Origin: Heliocidaris tuberculata
Lineage: Eukaryota; Echinodermata; Echinoidea; Camarodonta; Echinometridae
NCBI GenBank assembly: GCA_025618425.1
Contig: CM046837.1
Coordinates: 19,739,577-19,803,576, forward strand
Length of the DNA stretch: 64,000 bases
Reading direction: 5' to 3'
The translations under genes were made by a program, and so were the position numbers. This document shows, piece after piece, positions 34,080 through 46,000 of the stretch; positions within the stretch are counted from its first letter, which is position 1; each line of letters begins with the position of its first letter. A model generated the notes under the pieces. That model ran no database searches, was not told where the DNA came from, and saw only the letters and a program-made list of their open reading frames with translations.

Positions 34080-34245
34080 TTTCCTGCGGAGGAGGAGTGG
34101 AGATTGACTCTAGATAACTCTCTAGCCTAGCCCTCTCTTTTGAGGGCATTAAGGGTTCGAGCAGCGCCCTCTCTCGTTAGCTTTCAACTTGCATTAATGG
34201 CGGACATGTGTGAGCGCTTTGCCTTTGCGAGATTGTGCTGAACTG
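34080..34245 (+). other. Possible untranslated first exon of PNISR
   Basis: G+C-richer sequence ends in 'gtgctgaactg' followed by a consensus donor 'gtgagtg' at 34,246. It contains a 14-codon upstream frame, ATG at 34,197-34,199 and TGA at 34,239-34,241. PNISR in vertebrates has a non-coding first exon, and this is the best donor-bearing candidate upstream of the ATG exon, whose own 5' side is an acceptor. The link is an inference. Confidence 0.3.
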
Positions 34246-34922
34246 GTGAGTGATTTGTGTGAAAATAATTGAAATGTTTTGCACTTGTACAATTTACTTT
34301 TCAAGTGTACCTCTGCACTGTATTCCTTAGCAAGAAGCGGATGTTCTGAAGGAAAATTTCATACACGTTTCTTATTAAATCTTAATGAATTTCGTTGCCG
34401 ATGACGTTCTAAATCTAATCAATATGTCGAGTCTGTCTGTGGTGGTGATGTGAACGTAATCTGATGATTGAGAAGTCCCACTCTCGGACTCCGGCCGGGA
34501 CGCAGACCGCCAGCTCTCGCGCTGCAGCCGAACTCTGATCCAAGCGGTGGTGCTCCTCGGCCTTCCGCCATTACTTACTACCGTAGACGTAGTTACATTC
34601 CGCGCGGGCCTAGCCAGGAAGACTCTTTGAAGAGTGAAAAAAAAAAAAGGAAAAAAAGCTGTCCCTACTAATACTATTCTGCTCTTCATAGACTAGTAGT
34701 AGATCTACTAGACCTAGATCTAGGTCTAGTCCTAGATTCTAGTAGAGCCTGGTGTTTTATCTATCTTAGACTCAGCAACTAGCAACTATGTTGCTGAGTC
34801 TGAGTCTAGATAAAAACACCAGGCTCTAACTTAACTGTTAGTCTACGAAGAGTAACGACAGCTTTTTTTTTTTTTACTCTTCAAAGAGTCTTCCTGGCTA
34901 GGCTCGCGCAAAATGTAACTAC

Positions 34923-35803
34923 CACTTACCAGCGTTGTCACTACAGTGGTCGGCGCCGGTTGGAACCTTCCACACTCAAAATTTCCGTCCGGCACTTTGT
35001 CTCAATCAGGGCTGTCAACCCTCCCGCATTTGGAGGGAGTCTCACGCCACGACGCTAATTCTCCCGCCGTCCTCCAGCGTCAAAGCGGGAGACTCCCGCC
35101 ACGACGCCCTTCCTCCCGCTCTCCCGCCAAGCATGTAAATCTCCCGCTTTATGAAAAAACCTCCCTCCAAACGTGTAAAATGATAGCTTGTGAGAGATTT
35201 TTGGACTTCAAAAGAGACCCCAAAATGCCGAGGACCTTCTTTTTTTTTTTTTTTTTTTTGCTTGTCAGAGATTTTTGGACTTCAAAAGAGACCCCAAAAA
35301 TTGGAGGGCAGGCGAGAGAAAAAAAATAACGAATCCCCCTCCAAGCAGTTCCCAAAAGTTGACAGCCCTGGTCTCAATGTAATATCACACCCGCCCACTA
35401 ATTTCCCCACTGACAAAGAAAAAATGCTATGATTTTGACCTACGAACATGCAGTTGTGGTACTTTAACTTCAATGAAAAAATTATACATACGCATAAGCA
35501 AATTTACATGAAACCGTGCGAAGAATTTTCCTGGAAGGTATACACCTAGGCTATACACAGCCACTAGCGCAGTGCGGCTCCTTCCCAAATACGAATCATA
35601 TTTACGTATAAATTGTCCATGTACCCGTACCCCTGCGTGCGCATGCATGCCCAACATCAAATCACTACACACAGTACTCGTCTCCGAGCTGGAATGTTGC
35701 AATCAGCTGATTTGCACATGTTCAGGTTTTGAGAAAACTTGCCCGTAAGTAACTCAGGGGCGATAAAATTTCCATGACTAAAAAGTCCCTGGTGACAACC
35801 CTG
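34923..35803. mobile_element. Putative hAT-like insertion in the foldback's right arm
   Basis: Near-identical 8-bp repeats 'gtaactac' (34,915-34,922) and 'gtaactag' (35,804-35,811) flank it. Near the ends 'ccagcgttgtcac' and, reverse-complemented, 'ccagggttgtcac' are inverted, although the left one starts a few bases inside. It contains the MITE at 35,007. Non-coding. Confidence 0.5.
35007..35370. mobile_element. 364-bp hAT-type MITE with perfect TSD
   Basis: TSD 'gtctcaat' (34,999-35,006 and 35,371-35,378); ends 'cagggctgtcaac' and 'gttgacagccctg' are perfect inverted repeats. The interior has 'tcccgcc' repeats and two copies of the 'gcttgt.agagatttttgg' module followed by 'cttcaaaagagacccc', shared with 17.0 and 23.1 kb. 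Confidence 0.9.
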
Positions 35804-36239
35804 GTAACTAGGGTAGTAAGTAATGGTGGAAGGCCGAGGAGCAGTGTCGTAGCCATTTTAGAATCTAAATAACCTCTTGAAAATCACCTTTGCCACGAGC
35901 CAACTTCTCCCAGCTCCTCTTCACCATAGTCCATAGCTTTAAGTATTAAAATCCTATGTTTTTACCCTAGAATTCAAAAATATCAAAAGCAAAATGTGAA
36001 ATATTAATTTTTATGTTAAACGGTAGGTTCAATATTGTTCGAACTCCTCGAAAATCGACCTACAGTCACGCGATTTTCGGATCCACCATATGTCACTCAA
36101 GGGACCATTACTATATGGGGATAATGGGGCTGTGTCAATTTTGGCCTGTCATGACCTCTAAGTTGAAGCTCTAGGTAAAAACACTAATATAATCAGCAAA
36201 ATTTTGAGAAAGTACACTTCCTTCAACATTTTAGAATGA

Positions 36240-36375
36240 TAGAATACTGTATCTAATTTCATGCCAGATCCTTCGATAGGATCTTTATCATCTTGATCGA
36301 GTGAAATTTTCAGGCTGTTTTTGGTCGGTGATCTTGCTCCTCTCCTGCACACATATGGGCAAGATATCACACACT
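36240..36375. repeat. Duplicated segment, copy 1
   Basis: Resembles 38,107-38,275: shared 'catcttgatc.{0,1}.gtgaaattt', 'gatcttgctcct' and 'cacacttgcctatag/cag'. On the minus strand both show a short Glu/Gln/Asp/His frame around EEQDH or QEQDH, so it may derive from an exon. Not recognised. Confidence 0.4.
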
Positions 36376-36423
36376 TGCCTATAGGGAGGCAATTGTATGA
36401 TACATGTAATTAATACTAATTAA

Positions 36424-36903
36424 AGGCATTGATTAACTTTGCCCAGGATTGAAAAAAAAAATCACTGTTCCAGCTAATTTTGTAATCATAATTGCAAACC
36501 TTTAGCTCAGACAGGAATCACCTGAGTTTTATAAGCTGATCGGTCGTTTATATATCAAGATATTTACGATTGAACATTGATGTCGGGATAGAGTACCACC
36601 GAACCCTAAAGAACTCTTACGGTTGGCATACCGTGCTCTATCACAGAATACCGTACGGGCTGGAAACCCGCTCTGAAATCGCCAAGCGCTGGTGCTTGGT
36701 TTTTGTGACTGCAGCGCAGCGAAGAAGCCGAGCGACTTGCGCTAGCGATTGATCACGATTTTCTCTTTTTTATGATAGTAAACGGGTTCCATTTTCTCTC
36801 ATACTTTCACATATCCTTAATTATAAATGTAGTTAGAGGACTGCACACAATTCACTGGCATGTGAGCTGATTTTACAATTTTTCACAAAGTTAATCAATC
36901 ACT
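36424..36903 (+). mobile_element. TTAA-flanked 480-bp element, copy 2
   Basis: TTAA at 36,420-36,423 and 36,904-36,907; inverted ends 'aggcattgattaactttg' and 'caaagttaatcaatcact'. Same length as the copy at 4,823-5,302 and nearly identical to it in reverse orientation; the 60-codon central frame (36,570-36,752) differs at only a few residues. Non-autonomous. Confidence 0.85.
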
Positions 36904-36907
36904 TTAA

Positions 36908-37620
36908 TAGGTAGAATCATGGCGGCGGAAACTTTCAGCTTTTTTCCCGCTCTTTTTGTGAAACCCCATTCACAGGCCTGTCTATGGCAATCCTCAATTG
37001 GCAATGTTGCTTCACAATGGCAGGTTTAGTAGTATATCTCTCAATATGTTTTGTACACAAAATTTCATATTTTCTCCTATATCTCTAAACATGATTCTTG
37101 TCTGTTTGTTAACTCAAAATATGTTATGTCAGATACATTTTCCCATGATCTTGAGCTAAGAAGGAGACAAGCTGCACCTTGAGAGATAATGGGGAAAATA
37201 TGAGATTTTGTGTACAAAAAATATGAAAAGTTGTAGACCCTACTACTAAACTTGTCACTTTGAAGCAACATTGCCAATTTGAGGATCGCCATAGAAAGTA
37301 CATTGAGACTTTTCAAACTTTCATAACTTTCTCATTTCGTATTTTGTTTTTGATGGAACTTTTTTTAAATTGCTTGAACTCTCTATCCTCTCTTTTCATT
37401 ACAATTGATTTTTCCCCATGGTTTCATTCTCCTTTACGTTTTAAGCTTCAAGTTTAAAACTGAAATGGCGAGCATTAAATTAAATTAAAGGCGTAATTCC
37501 GTAATGGCAGCCTAATCTTCGAATCGTGGAATAGGTCCCCTCTCATTTAAGTCCAGGGAGCTCTGCTGCCAAAGTTCCGCAGCGGTGCTCCAGGTACATG
37601 TACAAATCTAACAGTTACTA
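36908..37620. other. No gene seen; short internal inverted repeat
   Basis: 'ggcaatcctcaattggcaat' near 36,989 and 'attgccaatttgaggatcgcc' near 37,270 are inverted, with 'ttgtacacaaaat' motifs inside at about 37,051 and 37,208, so this is probably another degraded foldback (about 36,940-37,310). The rest is unassigned. Confidence 0.45.
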
Positions 37621-37621
37621 A

Positions 37622-38105
37622 GTCCGAATCTGCATAATTTGTTTTGTTGCTTTTTTTCAAAATGAAAAAAAGGAAAGATAAAAATTTGTACTTTAAAATA
37701 TCAAGAAAAAGCTTTTACCTCACTACATGTAGATGGCATCCAATATCCCCCCCTCCCCAAAGAAGCATTTTGCTGGCATGGCCAATATTTTTCCTGTGTT
37801 GTAGCGCTGATTCAAATGACTCAAATTCACTAGTGCGCCATCACTGGTACCACCGATAGTTTCCCTGTATATGTGTACAGCGGGGAAACTACCATCCTAG
37901 TGATTGCGCCCTAGTGATGTTGAATCATTTGAATCGGTGCGCCACAATACGGGCAGAATATCAGCGAATTACTGGTCAAATCTGAGATACTGGATGCCAG
38001 TTAGTGAGGTATAAGATTTTTCTCAGTATACTTTAAGTACACATTTTTATCTTTCCTTTTTCCATTTTGAAAAAAAAAAGGAACCAAACTAATGCAGATT
38101 CTGAC
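37622..38105. mobile_element. 484-bp foldback element
   Basis: Arms pair from 'gtccgaatctgcataatttg' at the left to 'ctaatgcagattctgac' at the right, then 'tcaaaatgaaaaaaaggaaa' with its inverse, 'ctcactacatgtagatggca' with 'tgccagttagtgag', and an inner 'attcaaatga' with 'tcatttgaat'. The centre forms 'gtttccc...gggaaac'. No TSD defined. Confidence 0.65.
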
Positions 38106-38106
38106 T

Positions 38107-38275
38107 GAGTAGATTTATACTTGGAGCTCCGCCACAATTTCTTCAGTTGATTCTGTGTCACAGTCATCTTGATCTTGTGAAATTTCCTGGCTTTCTTTTG
38201 GCCAGTGATCTTGCTCCTGTGAAGCTCTGGTATGAGATCATGAACACACACTTGCCTACAGGAGACGATCCTGGC
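38107..38275. repeat. Duplicated segment, copy 2
   Basis: Partner of 36,240-36,375. On the minus strand a frame reads QEQDHWPKESQEISQDQDDC then DTESTEEIVAEL, which looks protein-like and may be a relic exon. No family recognised. Confidence 0.35.
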
Positions 38276-38814
38276 AGTACAGAGTTTGGTGTGCACGTTT
38301 ACAGGCATAAAAATTTTCCGCGTATCCGCGGATTTCTGCTTTTTCCTCCAATCCTAGATTTTGTCCACATATTTTGCACTTTTCCTTTAAAAATTACGGA
38401 TATCCGCGCATACGTCATTGTGTATACACAGTATACATGGGCATGCAATGAAGACGGAATCGGAGGCAATCTTTTTTAAAAAATTGTATGTTTTATTAAA
38501 TCAAAAGACAAAAATCGAAATATTTACATGTCATCAACAATGATTACGGAGGCGATCTCTTAGCTTACTACACGCATTGTTGGCACATGTACTCACACAG
38601 CAACCTCTGTCTGTGTTTATACTGTACGTACATGCGAAGGGATCGCATAATAACCACTGAGGATTTGTGTGTATACACAGAATACCTCTCGTAATCGCGC
38701 ACTCGCATGAAGGCAGAAGGCTATTCATACTACAAGCACATGCATGTTATTACATGCACACAGTCACACAACCCACGTGCAGTGCGCACCGTATGTTTGC
38801 CAGTTGCGATGTCT
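38276..38814. other. No gene seen
   Basis: Contains 'cgcgtatccgcgga' and 'cggatatccgcgc' inverted motifs (38,319 and 38,398), possibly ends of a small MITE, and 'gtatacacag' repeats. Nothing coding. Confidence 0.4.
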
Positions 38815-38889
38815 CAAGCAAGCGAATGATCTGTCTTTTGCCGAGTTGGACTCTAATTTTAAAAGTATAAGCCTTGGACAGTTCCAAAT

Positions 38890-39058
38890 TTACAGCAAGA
38901 TTGTATGGATAAGATTAGAGTTTGACTTTATCCCAGCATCTGGAAAAAGTAAACGGCATGCATTTTGCAAGGTATGTGATCATCGACGATGGGATATTTT
39001 GATCGCTCATGGCGGCCGTGTTGCTGAACGCAGGAGGTCAAAACTACTTCACTTATAA
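38890..39058 (+). pseudogene. BED-like zinc-finger fragment of a hAT/ZMYM-type protein
   Basis: The frame reads FIPASGKSKRHAFCKVC followed by DILIAHGGRVAERR and stops at 39,056-39,058. The AFCKVC...SIAHGGR pattern is familiar from the N-terminal zinc-binding region of transposase-derived proteins of the hAT and ZMYM-like kind. The expected C-terminal His pair is not seen and nothing downstream continues the gene, so it is probably a relic. Confidence 0.4.
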
Positions 39059-39286
39059 ACATTGAGAGTCTGAAAGAGCTATTAAAACTATTCAGAGTTG
39101 CATGTAGATAAAAAATGAAGGAGGATGAATTATGGACCTTATCCAATGTGGAAAGAAATTCTTCATTTTGTATCAGTTGAGAAAAGTCAACTTACTACTA
39201 CTAGTCATGAAAAGTAAGTTAGGATTTTGAGAAGTGGATTATTTGTTGCTTATTCAGCTCAGTTTTATTCATGAAAGTGCTCTGCA

Positions 39287-39510
39287 CAGTGACGCAAATC
39301 CATTTTGAAATACGGGGGGGGGGGGGGGGGGGGTCACCACATGATTTAACTTTTGTACCTGTCCGAAATGTCCGAAATGTTCCTGACAAAAAAAAAAAGG
39401 TTATCAAATTTGTGTGTGTGTGGGGGGGGGGGGGCATTCGCCTATCTTCAAAAGAGTGGAGGGACATGTCCCCCTGTCCCCCCCCCCCCCCCCCCTGGAT
39501 TTTGCCCATG
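39287..39510. mobile_element. 224-bp hAT-type MITE with perfect TSD
   Basis: TSD 'gctctgca' (39,279-39,286 and 39,511-39,518); ends 'cagtgacgcaaatccattt' and, reverse-complemented, 'catgggcaaaatccag'. Poly-G and poly-C inside. Confidence 0.85.
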
Positions 39511-39869
39511 GCTCTGCACATAATACAAATCACATTTGGTGATATTGATAAAAATGTGTATTCAGAGCCTGTTTTGGTATGACTTATGCTAAATAGAATC
39601 ATCTTAATACAGATTCTCATTGAATATGAGGTTATTTCTCACCACAGAATGCACTAGATTGCACAATTCTGAACCCCAAATTTGAAAAACCTCCCTACTG
39701 TGGGAGGGGGGGGGGGACACCTCCTCCCACTTCCTCTCCCCGCTCCCTCGCTTTGGTTCACGAAAGTTTTTCAGTGTTTTTCATGAACAGCACTTTTCAT
39801 GCCTGTGTGTATAAGGAACCTTCCTTAAGCATGAGTGTGTTTTTGTGTGATTGCTATTTTTCATTTCAG

Positions 39870-40051
39870 ATAAATCACGATTACAAGTCATGACACTTTG
39901 AGACACTAATTTTGTTCTTTGGGAAAACTGAGCTGAGAATAATCGACTTTGGGTTTGAAGAAACCAGGAGACACGATGTGGCCTATCAACCAGTGGCAGG
40001 GGCAGGGCCAGTGGGGCATGCAAGCCCAGCAGCATTACCAAGCCAATGCAG
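39870..40051 (+). CDS. PNISR: PNISR first coding exon (residues 1-25)
   Basis: Acceptor 'ttttcatttcag' ends at 39,869; 106 bases of 5' UTR precede the ATG at 39,976. It encodes MWPINQWQGQGQWGM..., matching the Trp/Gln-rich N-terminus of PNISR. Donor 'gtttgtac'. Confidence 0.85.
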
Positions 40052-43000
40052 GTTTGTACATTTAGCTATATTCATTGAGGCAGTACGCAATTTTCCTTAA
40101 CAATAGCCCTAGATGTTCCATGTATGATGATTGCAAATTTTCTCTATTGACATGTCAATATTAAATATTCAGGACATCCCCACTGTATCGCCATAATTGT
40201 ATCGTCAAAACTTGTCATCATCTTTGTGGAGCAAGCACATCATTCAACCTGAATGTCTTGCCATCAGTGAGTGATATCCAAGAAATTCATTTTTCTTCAA
40301 GCTGTCATCATGATTTCCCCCAACAAATCTGCAGAATACAAACTGAAAGATCAATTTGTCAGTAGATCCGCACTGGTTCAAGGGTTCCTGAGAAGGTTCA
40401 CAGTGAACTTTGATGGTAAGATTAAGAAGTGTTGAGTCATTTATTTTCATGTACCTTGTATCAGTGGTCTGTCGACATGGTTCCAATTCCACTCTTGGGG
40501 ACGTTTTGTTCTGAAACGGATTACTTTATGATCAGGTCAAGATGTTGAATAGACGACATGTTCTTGTAGTACCATCAAAGCCTAGTGTTGAACCTTTTCA
40601 CTTTGTATTTATCCCAGCAGCTACCGACTGGGCAGCTCTGGCTCAGGAGTGGATCAGACAGAAGGAAGTATCAGATACCACCCACCAGCCAGCTCCCCAG
40701 CCAGCTCCCCCACCCCCTCTCCCACCGTCAGAGACAGAACACCCACCCCTTCCTCCCCAGGTACTTATTTGATTTTGGGACACTTGCTTCGGCGACAATT
40801 GCTCTGCGGTCAATATTCTACACTAGCCAATTTCATAAATAGGTCCAACACTATACCTGACCCTAGCCCTAACCCTAAGCCTCACCTTCTACCAAATTAC
40901 AAGCCTCACCCTAATTATGTATCTTTGACAAAATAAAGCCAGGAGCAATTGTCACCAGAGCAAATGTTGAAGGATCACTTCTACAGTCATAATAATGCAT
41001 GTACCTGTTAAACATTTTATGTTTTTTAACTGAGCTAGGACACATAATGTGTGAAATCTCTGTCAGAGCCTCGACTATCAGCAATTTCATAAATTCTAAA
41101 ATCTTTCCAAATGAACGGCCTGAAATGAAAGGTTCTTTATTATTAGTTTTTTCAATGTTGATGTTAACCAGGATATTTCACTGAAAATAAATATGTTTGC
41201 ATTTAAATGTAGCTGTGTAAGGCAGATGAATGTGAGTTCCGATTACTGAAAATGTATTGTCCATGCTAAAGTGCTGATAAATCTGAAAGTAAAGCATACG
41301 ACCTCTTTTGTTTCTGATCTTTAAACTGGTGACTCTAAGTGTTTCCATCTAGGTTTATATACTGTTCAGTTTTGAGAGATACCTCGCTAAATCTGTGAAT
41401 TGTTCTTGATACTGTGGGTAGCGTGTTTAGAAGAAACAAATGGACTTATTTTGTTGCATTGTACTCTCATTCTGCCCAGATTCCCCCATCAGCCCCTGCA
41501 CCACCTCCCCCTGACGATGAGGGCAGCAAACATCATCCAGAAGGTGGGTAGCATTTGTTAAATTCCTTACATTCCGATATATAGATATCAAAATAGAGAC
41601 AACAATCAGTGTATCATCAGCCATGAAATACAGGAAAAATATGTGTCTGGTGACTGTAAAATCAGAAACCTCTGAGTGCTTGAAACCTTCTTGAAGTTCA
41701 CTGGTGGTTCATTTTGAAAGTAATGTGCTGTGAAATAATTGAATCAGAATCGTTACAACACTGTATTTTGGGAATTTGTGAAAGATTCTTGGTCCAAAAA
41801 TGATCACTGTTTAGGTTTTGTTTTGAAGCCTGTAAGTGTTGCTAGACACCAAATTTCTGTCTTTAATTCATATCTTGTGTAATGATGTTTGATTGAACAA
41901 TCATATTTTGAGTATAAATCTCAAAGCGTGAAATTTGTATTCATTATATAGTTTTTGTTGATGTACTTGTAACTTCAATGTCGGCAATTTATAACCATGT
42001 TAGTAGTTCAGGAATCTCTCTTTCTCTCTCTCACTTTCTCTCCCTCTCTTGTCTCTATTGCTATTCATACATTAATGATATTTTGTTTCAGGTGGAGACC
42101 AAATGATGCACCTACTACCACCTCCACCACCACCCCCACAGGGAATGCCCAAGGAGCAACCTCACATCACAGTTGCACCCCCAACGAGTGCGCCCCAACC
42201 CATGGCCTGGGACTGGAACCACCAAGCACCCAGTGCACAGTGGCAGCAGCAGCAGCAGCAGCAGCCGCCGCCACCGCCGCCGAACTTCTCTGCACCCCCA
42301 CCCCCTCTGGTAGCCCCTCAAAGATTCGACTACGCCCATGGTACCAGCGCTGCCAACAACAACTCAGTGAAAAGGTTTGACCATCAACATGGTACAGATG
42401 GGGGAGAAGGAGGAGGAGGAGGAGGGGGACTAGCCCCTCCCTTCCACCAGCACCCCCCTTCTCTGCCTCCAGAGAGATTTGACTACAATCATGGTGGGCA
42501 AAGCAATGAATATCGACAGGAGGTACGTATAGCCGAATGCTCTTTCAAGATTTTTTTATTGTTGTTAGCTCTGTGAATAGTTGATTATCGTCAGAAGTTA
42601 TGTATCTATAAATGCGATGTTGTATGTTTCAATTCAAATTTGCTGATTTGATACAGAAGTCATAATTATTATTTTCAGATATGTTCTACCATTTTTTAGC
42701 ATACATTTATACCATTTCCAAGCATACATTTATACCATTTCCAGATGTTGATGTGTGTGTAATAGAGACCACTTTAGAACTACCTGTATGACCGTGATGA
42801 AACATGTTCACTCATGATAGGAGAAACTAGGGAGAGAAGCACTCCTTAGAAGAAGTTATATGACTGATTGGAGAGTGTTATTGTTCGGATGATTTTTATC
42901 ATAGTGGGGGTGTTTCTTTTGAAGTGGTTGAATGGAATGCTCATTAAGCAAGACCTGTCTCTGGCTTAAAATATCTAGTGTACTTTCGGTCATCTCTAAT

Positions 43001-46000
43001 ATCTGTTACAGAGGAATAAATTGTCTGACTATGAACTTTTTAGATAACTGGGCAGATATATCCATTTAACATTTTCTTTCCTAAACATAATGATGATGGA
43101 CAAATATGTTAATATTTTTCTTTCTAACAGACAGTCAACCTTATTGACTCAGCCCCAATAAGTTACGACTGAGAATTTAGATTCTATATTAGATCTGTAG
43201 TGCATGCATTCAAAACCTTTAATTTCTTTTATTTATTCTGAGTTTGGAATGCCTGTAAGCACCAAGATGTCTATCCCAACAATTGATTCTCGACGTAAGG
43301 GTGTCTCAAGGCCAAAACATTCTCATTTTCTCCTGCAGAATTTCAACCAAGGGTTTGCCCCCAACCAGCAGCACTGGCACCCCCCTCCCCAGCAGGATTA
43401 CTACCAGCATGACATGGGCATGGGGGGCAGGGAGCGACACCCCCACCCCCAGCACTACCATAGCGGTGACAATAGGAGCAGAGACGGGGGTAAGAGCTAC
43501 CGCGACTTCCATCGGATGGACTACGCCCATGAACCCCAGTATTCCCACTACCCCCCAGAGTTAGAGGAGGAAGAACCCAAACAAACTCTAGGTAAGTGTG
43601 GATCAGGTCCCTGTTTCATAAAATTCATTATAAAATACCATACAGTATCTATGTGTAAAGTATCAGAATTTGATGGCCCTCGATGGATGAGAGTTGGTGG
43701 GAGGGGGGGGGGGGGTATAATCACCAGAATAACCCAGCCTTTTTGGGGTTAAACCGGGTATAGTAGGGATCAGTGGTTAGTGCTGGGCATAATATTCTGT
43801 TGGCATATTCAATAGTACAACTTGTCTGAACTGTTATATATTGGTCAGATGAGCAGAAAATCAAGCTCCTGCCAGCCTGGATCAGGGAGGGCCTGGAGAA
43901 GATGGACAAGGAGAAACAGAAGAAGCTGGATAAGGAGAAGAAGGATAAAGAAAGGAGAGAACGATTAGAGGCAAACAAGAAGGCAGAGAATGACATCATC
44001 AATGAAGCTCGTATTGCGGCTGGTCTTCCACCAAAGTCCAAGTATGATGTAAGTATGATCAAACCACTGTGGTATAATGGTTGGTGCTCTTGACTTCAAT
44101 AAAGGAGGTCCAAGGTTCAAACCTTAGATTTACTTAACCTTAGCTAGGCATTAACCAAGGAACTCTTGTGTGCAAAATATTTGTTATACGTGCAACTTCA
44201 TAAATAAAGCTTAGGTCTTGATTATGTGATTCCTGTTGGTTGATAGTCAATTTTGTATTTCACTTTTGAAGTTGTGTTAAGTACAAAAATTGTATACAAA
44301 GGTCCTTGATGTAGCTAATTGGTACCTGTAGGAAGAATTCCTGGATTGCTTTCAGCAGCTTATGTCAGCCTGGCTAAAGCAAGGGTAATGCAGGTAGATT
44401 TTTCAAGATGAACCAGATTATAATTGCTTTATGAATTCAGGATGTACATGTAACTATAATATGTCAATATGCTATAACCATCATGGTACTGTCTGTATAA
44501 GTTGAATGATATTCATCAGCACTGGACAGTTTTTTTCATCATAGGGAGATATGTGTTTATTCAAAATCTATGAAACCTCAATAGTTCTGTTTTTCTTCTT
44601 AAACTGTTCCTTTTCACCATATTCCCGTAATAGGATAGTGATGAAGAAGAGGGAGAGGAAGGAGACAAGAAAGCTGGCGGATTGAAAGTCAAAATGACTG
44701 AGGAGAGGGAGGAAGAGGAGACTTCCCCGAAAAGGAACAGGTCTTCGCCTCCTGATGAAATTGAGGAGGAAGAGGAGCCGTACATGACAGAAGAGGAGAG
44801 ACAGCAGCAGCTGGTGAGTGATTATCATTATAACAATCATATTGATACCAATGACAATGCATTAGTAGTACGTCCTCTCTTCCTACATGATTTCAGATTT
44901 AATGATAATTTCAGACTTGCCGACCACAATTCTTACAGTAATTGTTACGGCAGTATGTTTTTCCTTGTGACTGTCGGCGCACATACATCATTACAGTATT
45001 TCCATAGTAACTTACTTCACTCTACTGCATGGTCATAAAGTTTCTATGATTTTTGTCCTTTCTGCTCATGTATTTTGTGTAATTCCTAGCATTCTGGATC
45101 AAAAGATAATCAAAAAACGTCACTAAAATGAGCCACTAAACTGCTAGGGGTTGATTAATCTCTTGCTATATCTTTGACTCAGATGATGAAGATCAGAAAG
45201 TGGATGACAGAGATTCTTCTAGACGTGACTGGTCAGGAGATCAAGCACATCGCTTCCGAGGTTCATAGAAAAGCTAAGCTAAAGATGGCTAAAGGTAGGA
45301 AGGGGACCAGATCTCTTACTTTGGTTCCATGTGTAGTAAAATAAATCATGAGCTGTTCATACTGTGTAAGCATTGGAGAGTAGAAGAGAACAGAGTATGG
45401 GAAATTCTTAAAATTTGATTGATCTGGTTTTTGTATTCAGAGTGATGTTTTAATCTTATTACACCACGAGTCTGCTAATTACATGCATGCATGATTCCAG
45501 TTTAGTTACATCTCTGTACCTTCCTTTTTTAAAAAATTCATTACTAATGTGACATTTCTCAGAGATTCAATGGAAGAGTTTTTTCATTAAGACTGTATTA
45601 TTTTAAAGAGTCTGATATTTCTTCTTGATCCAAACACATTTGATTTGATACACCTTAAATATGGCAAGTGTTCTATGGAATATTTTTTGTAGCTAATAAA
45701 ATTATCGTCAAGGTTTTGAAAAATGACTGGACAAATTGACAAATTGACAAATTATCCCTTTGAATGCTGATTTTGTGAAGGTTTCAATCATATTTCTTGA
45801 TTATTCTTATGTCGTAAATACAATATAAACAAAATGATAAAAGTCAAGACTTGCTTGATTGTATTCAGTGGGCACAACTTCTTTTTCAAGATGTACCATT
45901 TGTGGCCATTTTTTTTTTTCCATAACCAAAGTTTCTCCTTCGTTTGTAGCTTTCTAACGATCTCACGTTCACCCGTGTGGCGTGTATTATTTTTTAGCAC

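Larger units (their letters stand above)
34543..35850. mobile_element. Foldback element split by a nested insertion
   Basis: The left arm (34,549-34,665: 'gctcctcggccttccgccat', 'ttactaccgtag', 'gtagttacatt', 'cctagccaggaagactcttt') pairs with a right arm in two parts, 34,859-34,922 and 35,812-35,850. The loop has its own hairpin at about 34,748-34,828 ('gagcctggtgtttt' pairing with 'aaaacaccaggctc'). The break in the right arm is explained by the insertion at 34,923-35,803. Confidence 0.65.
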
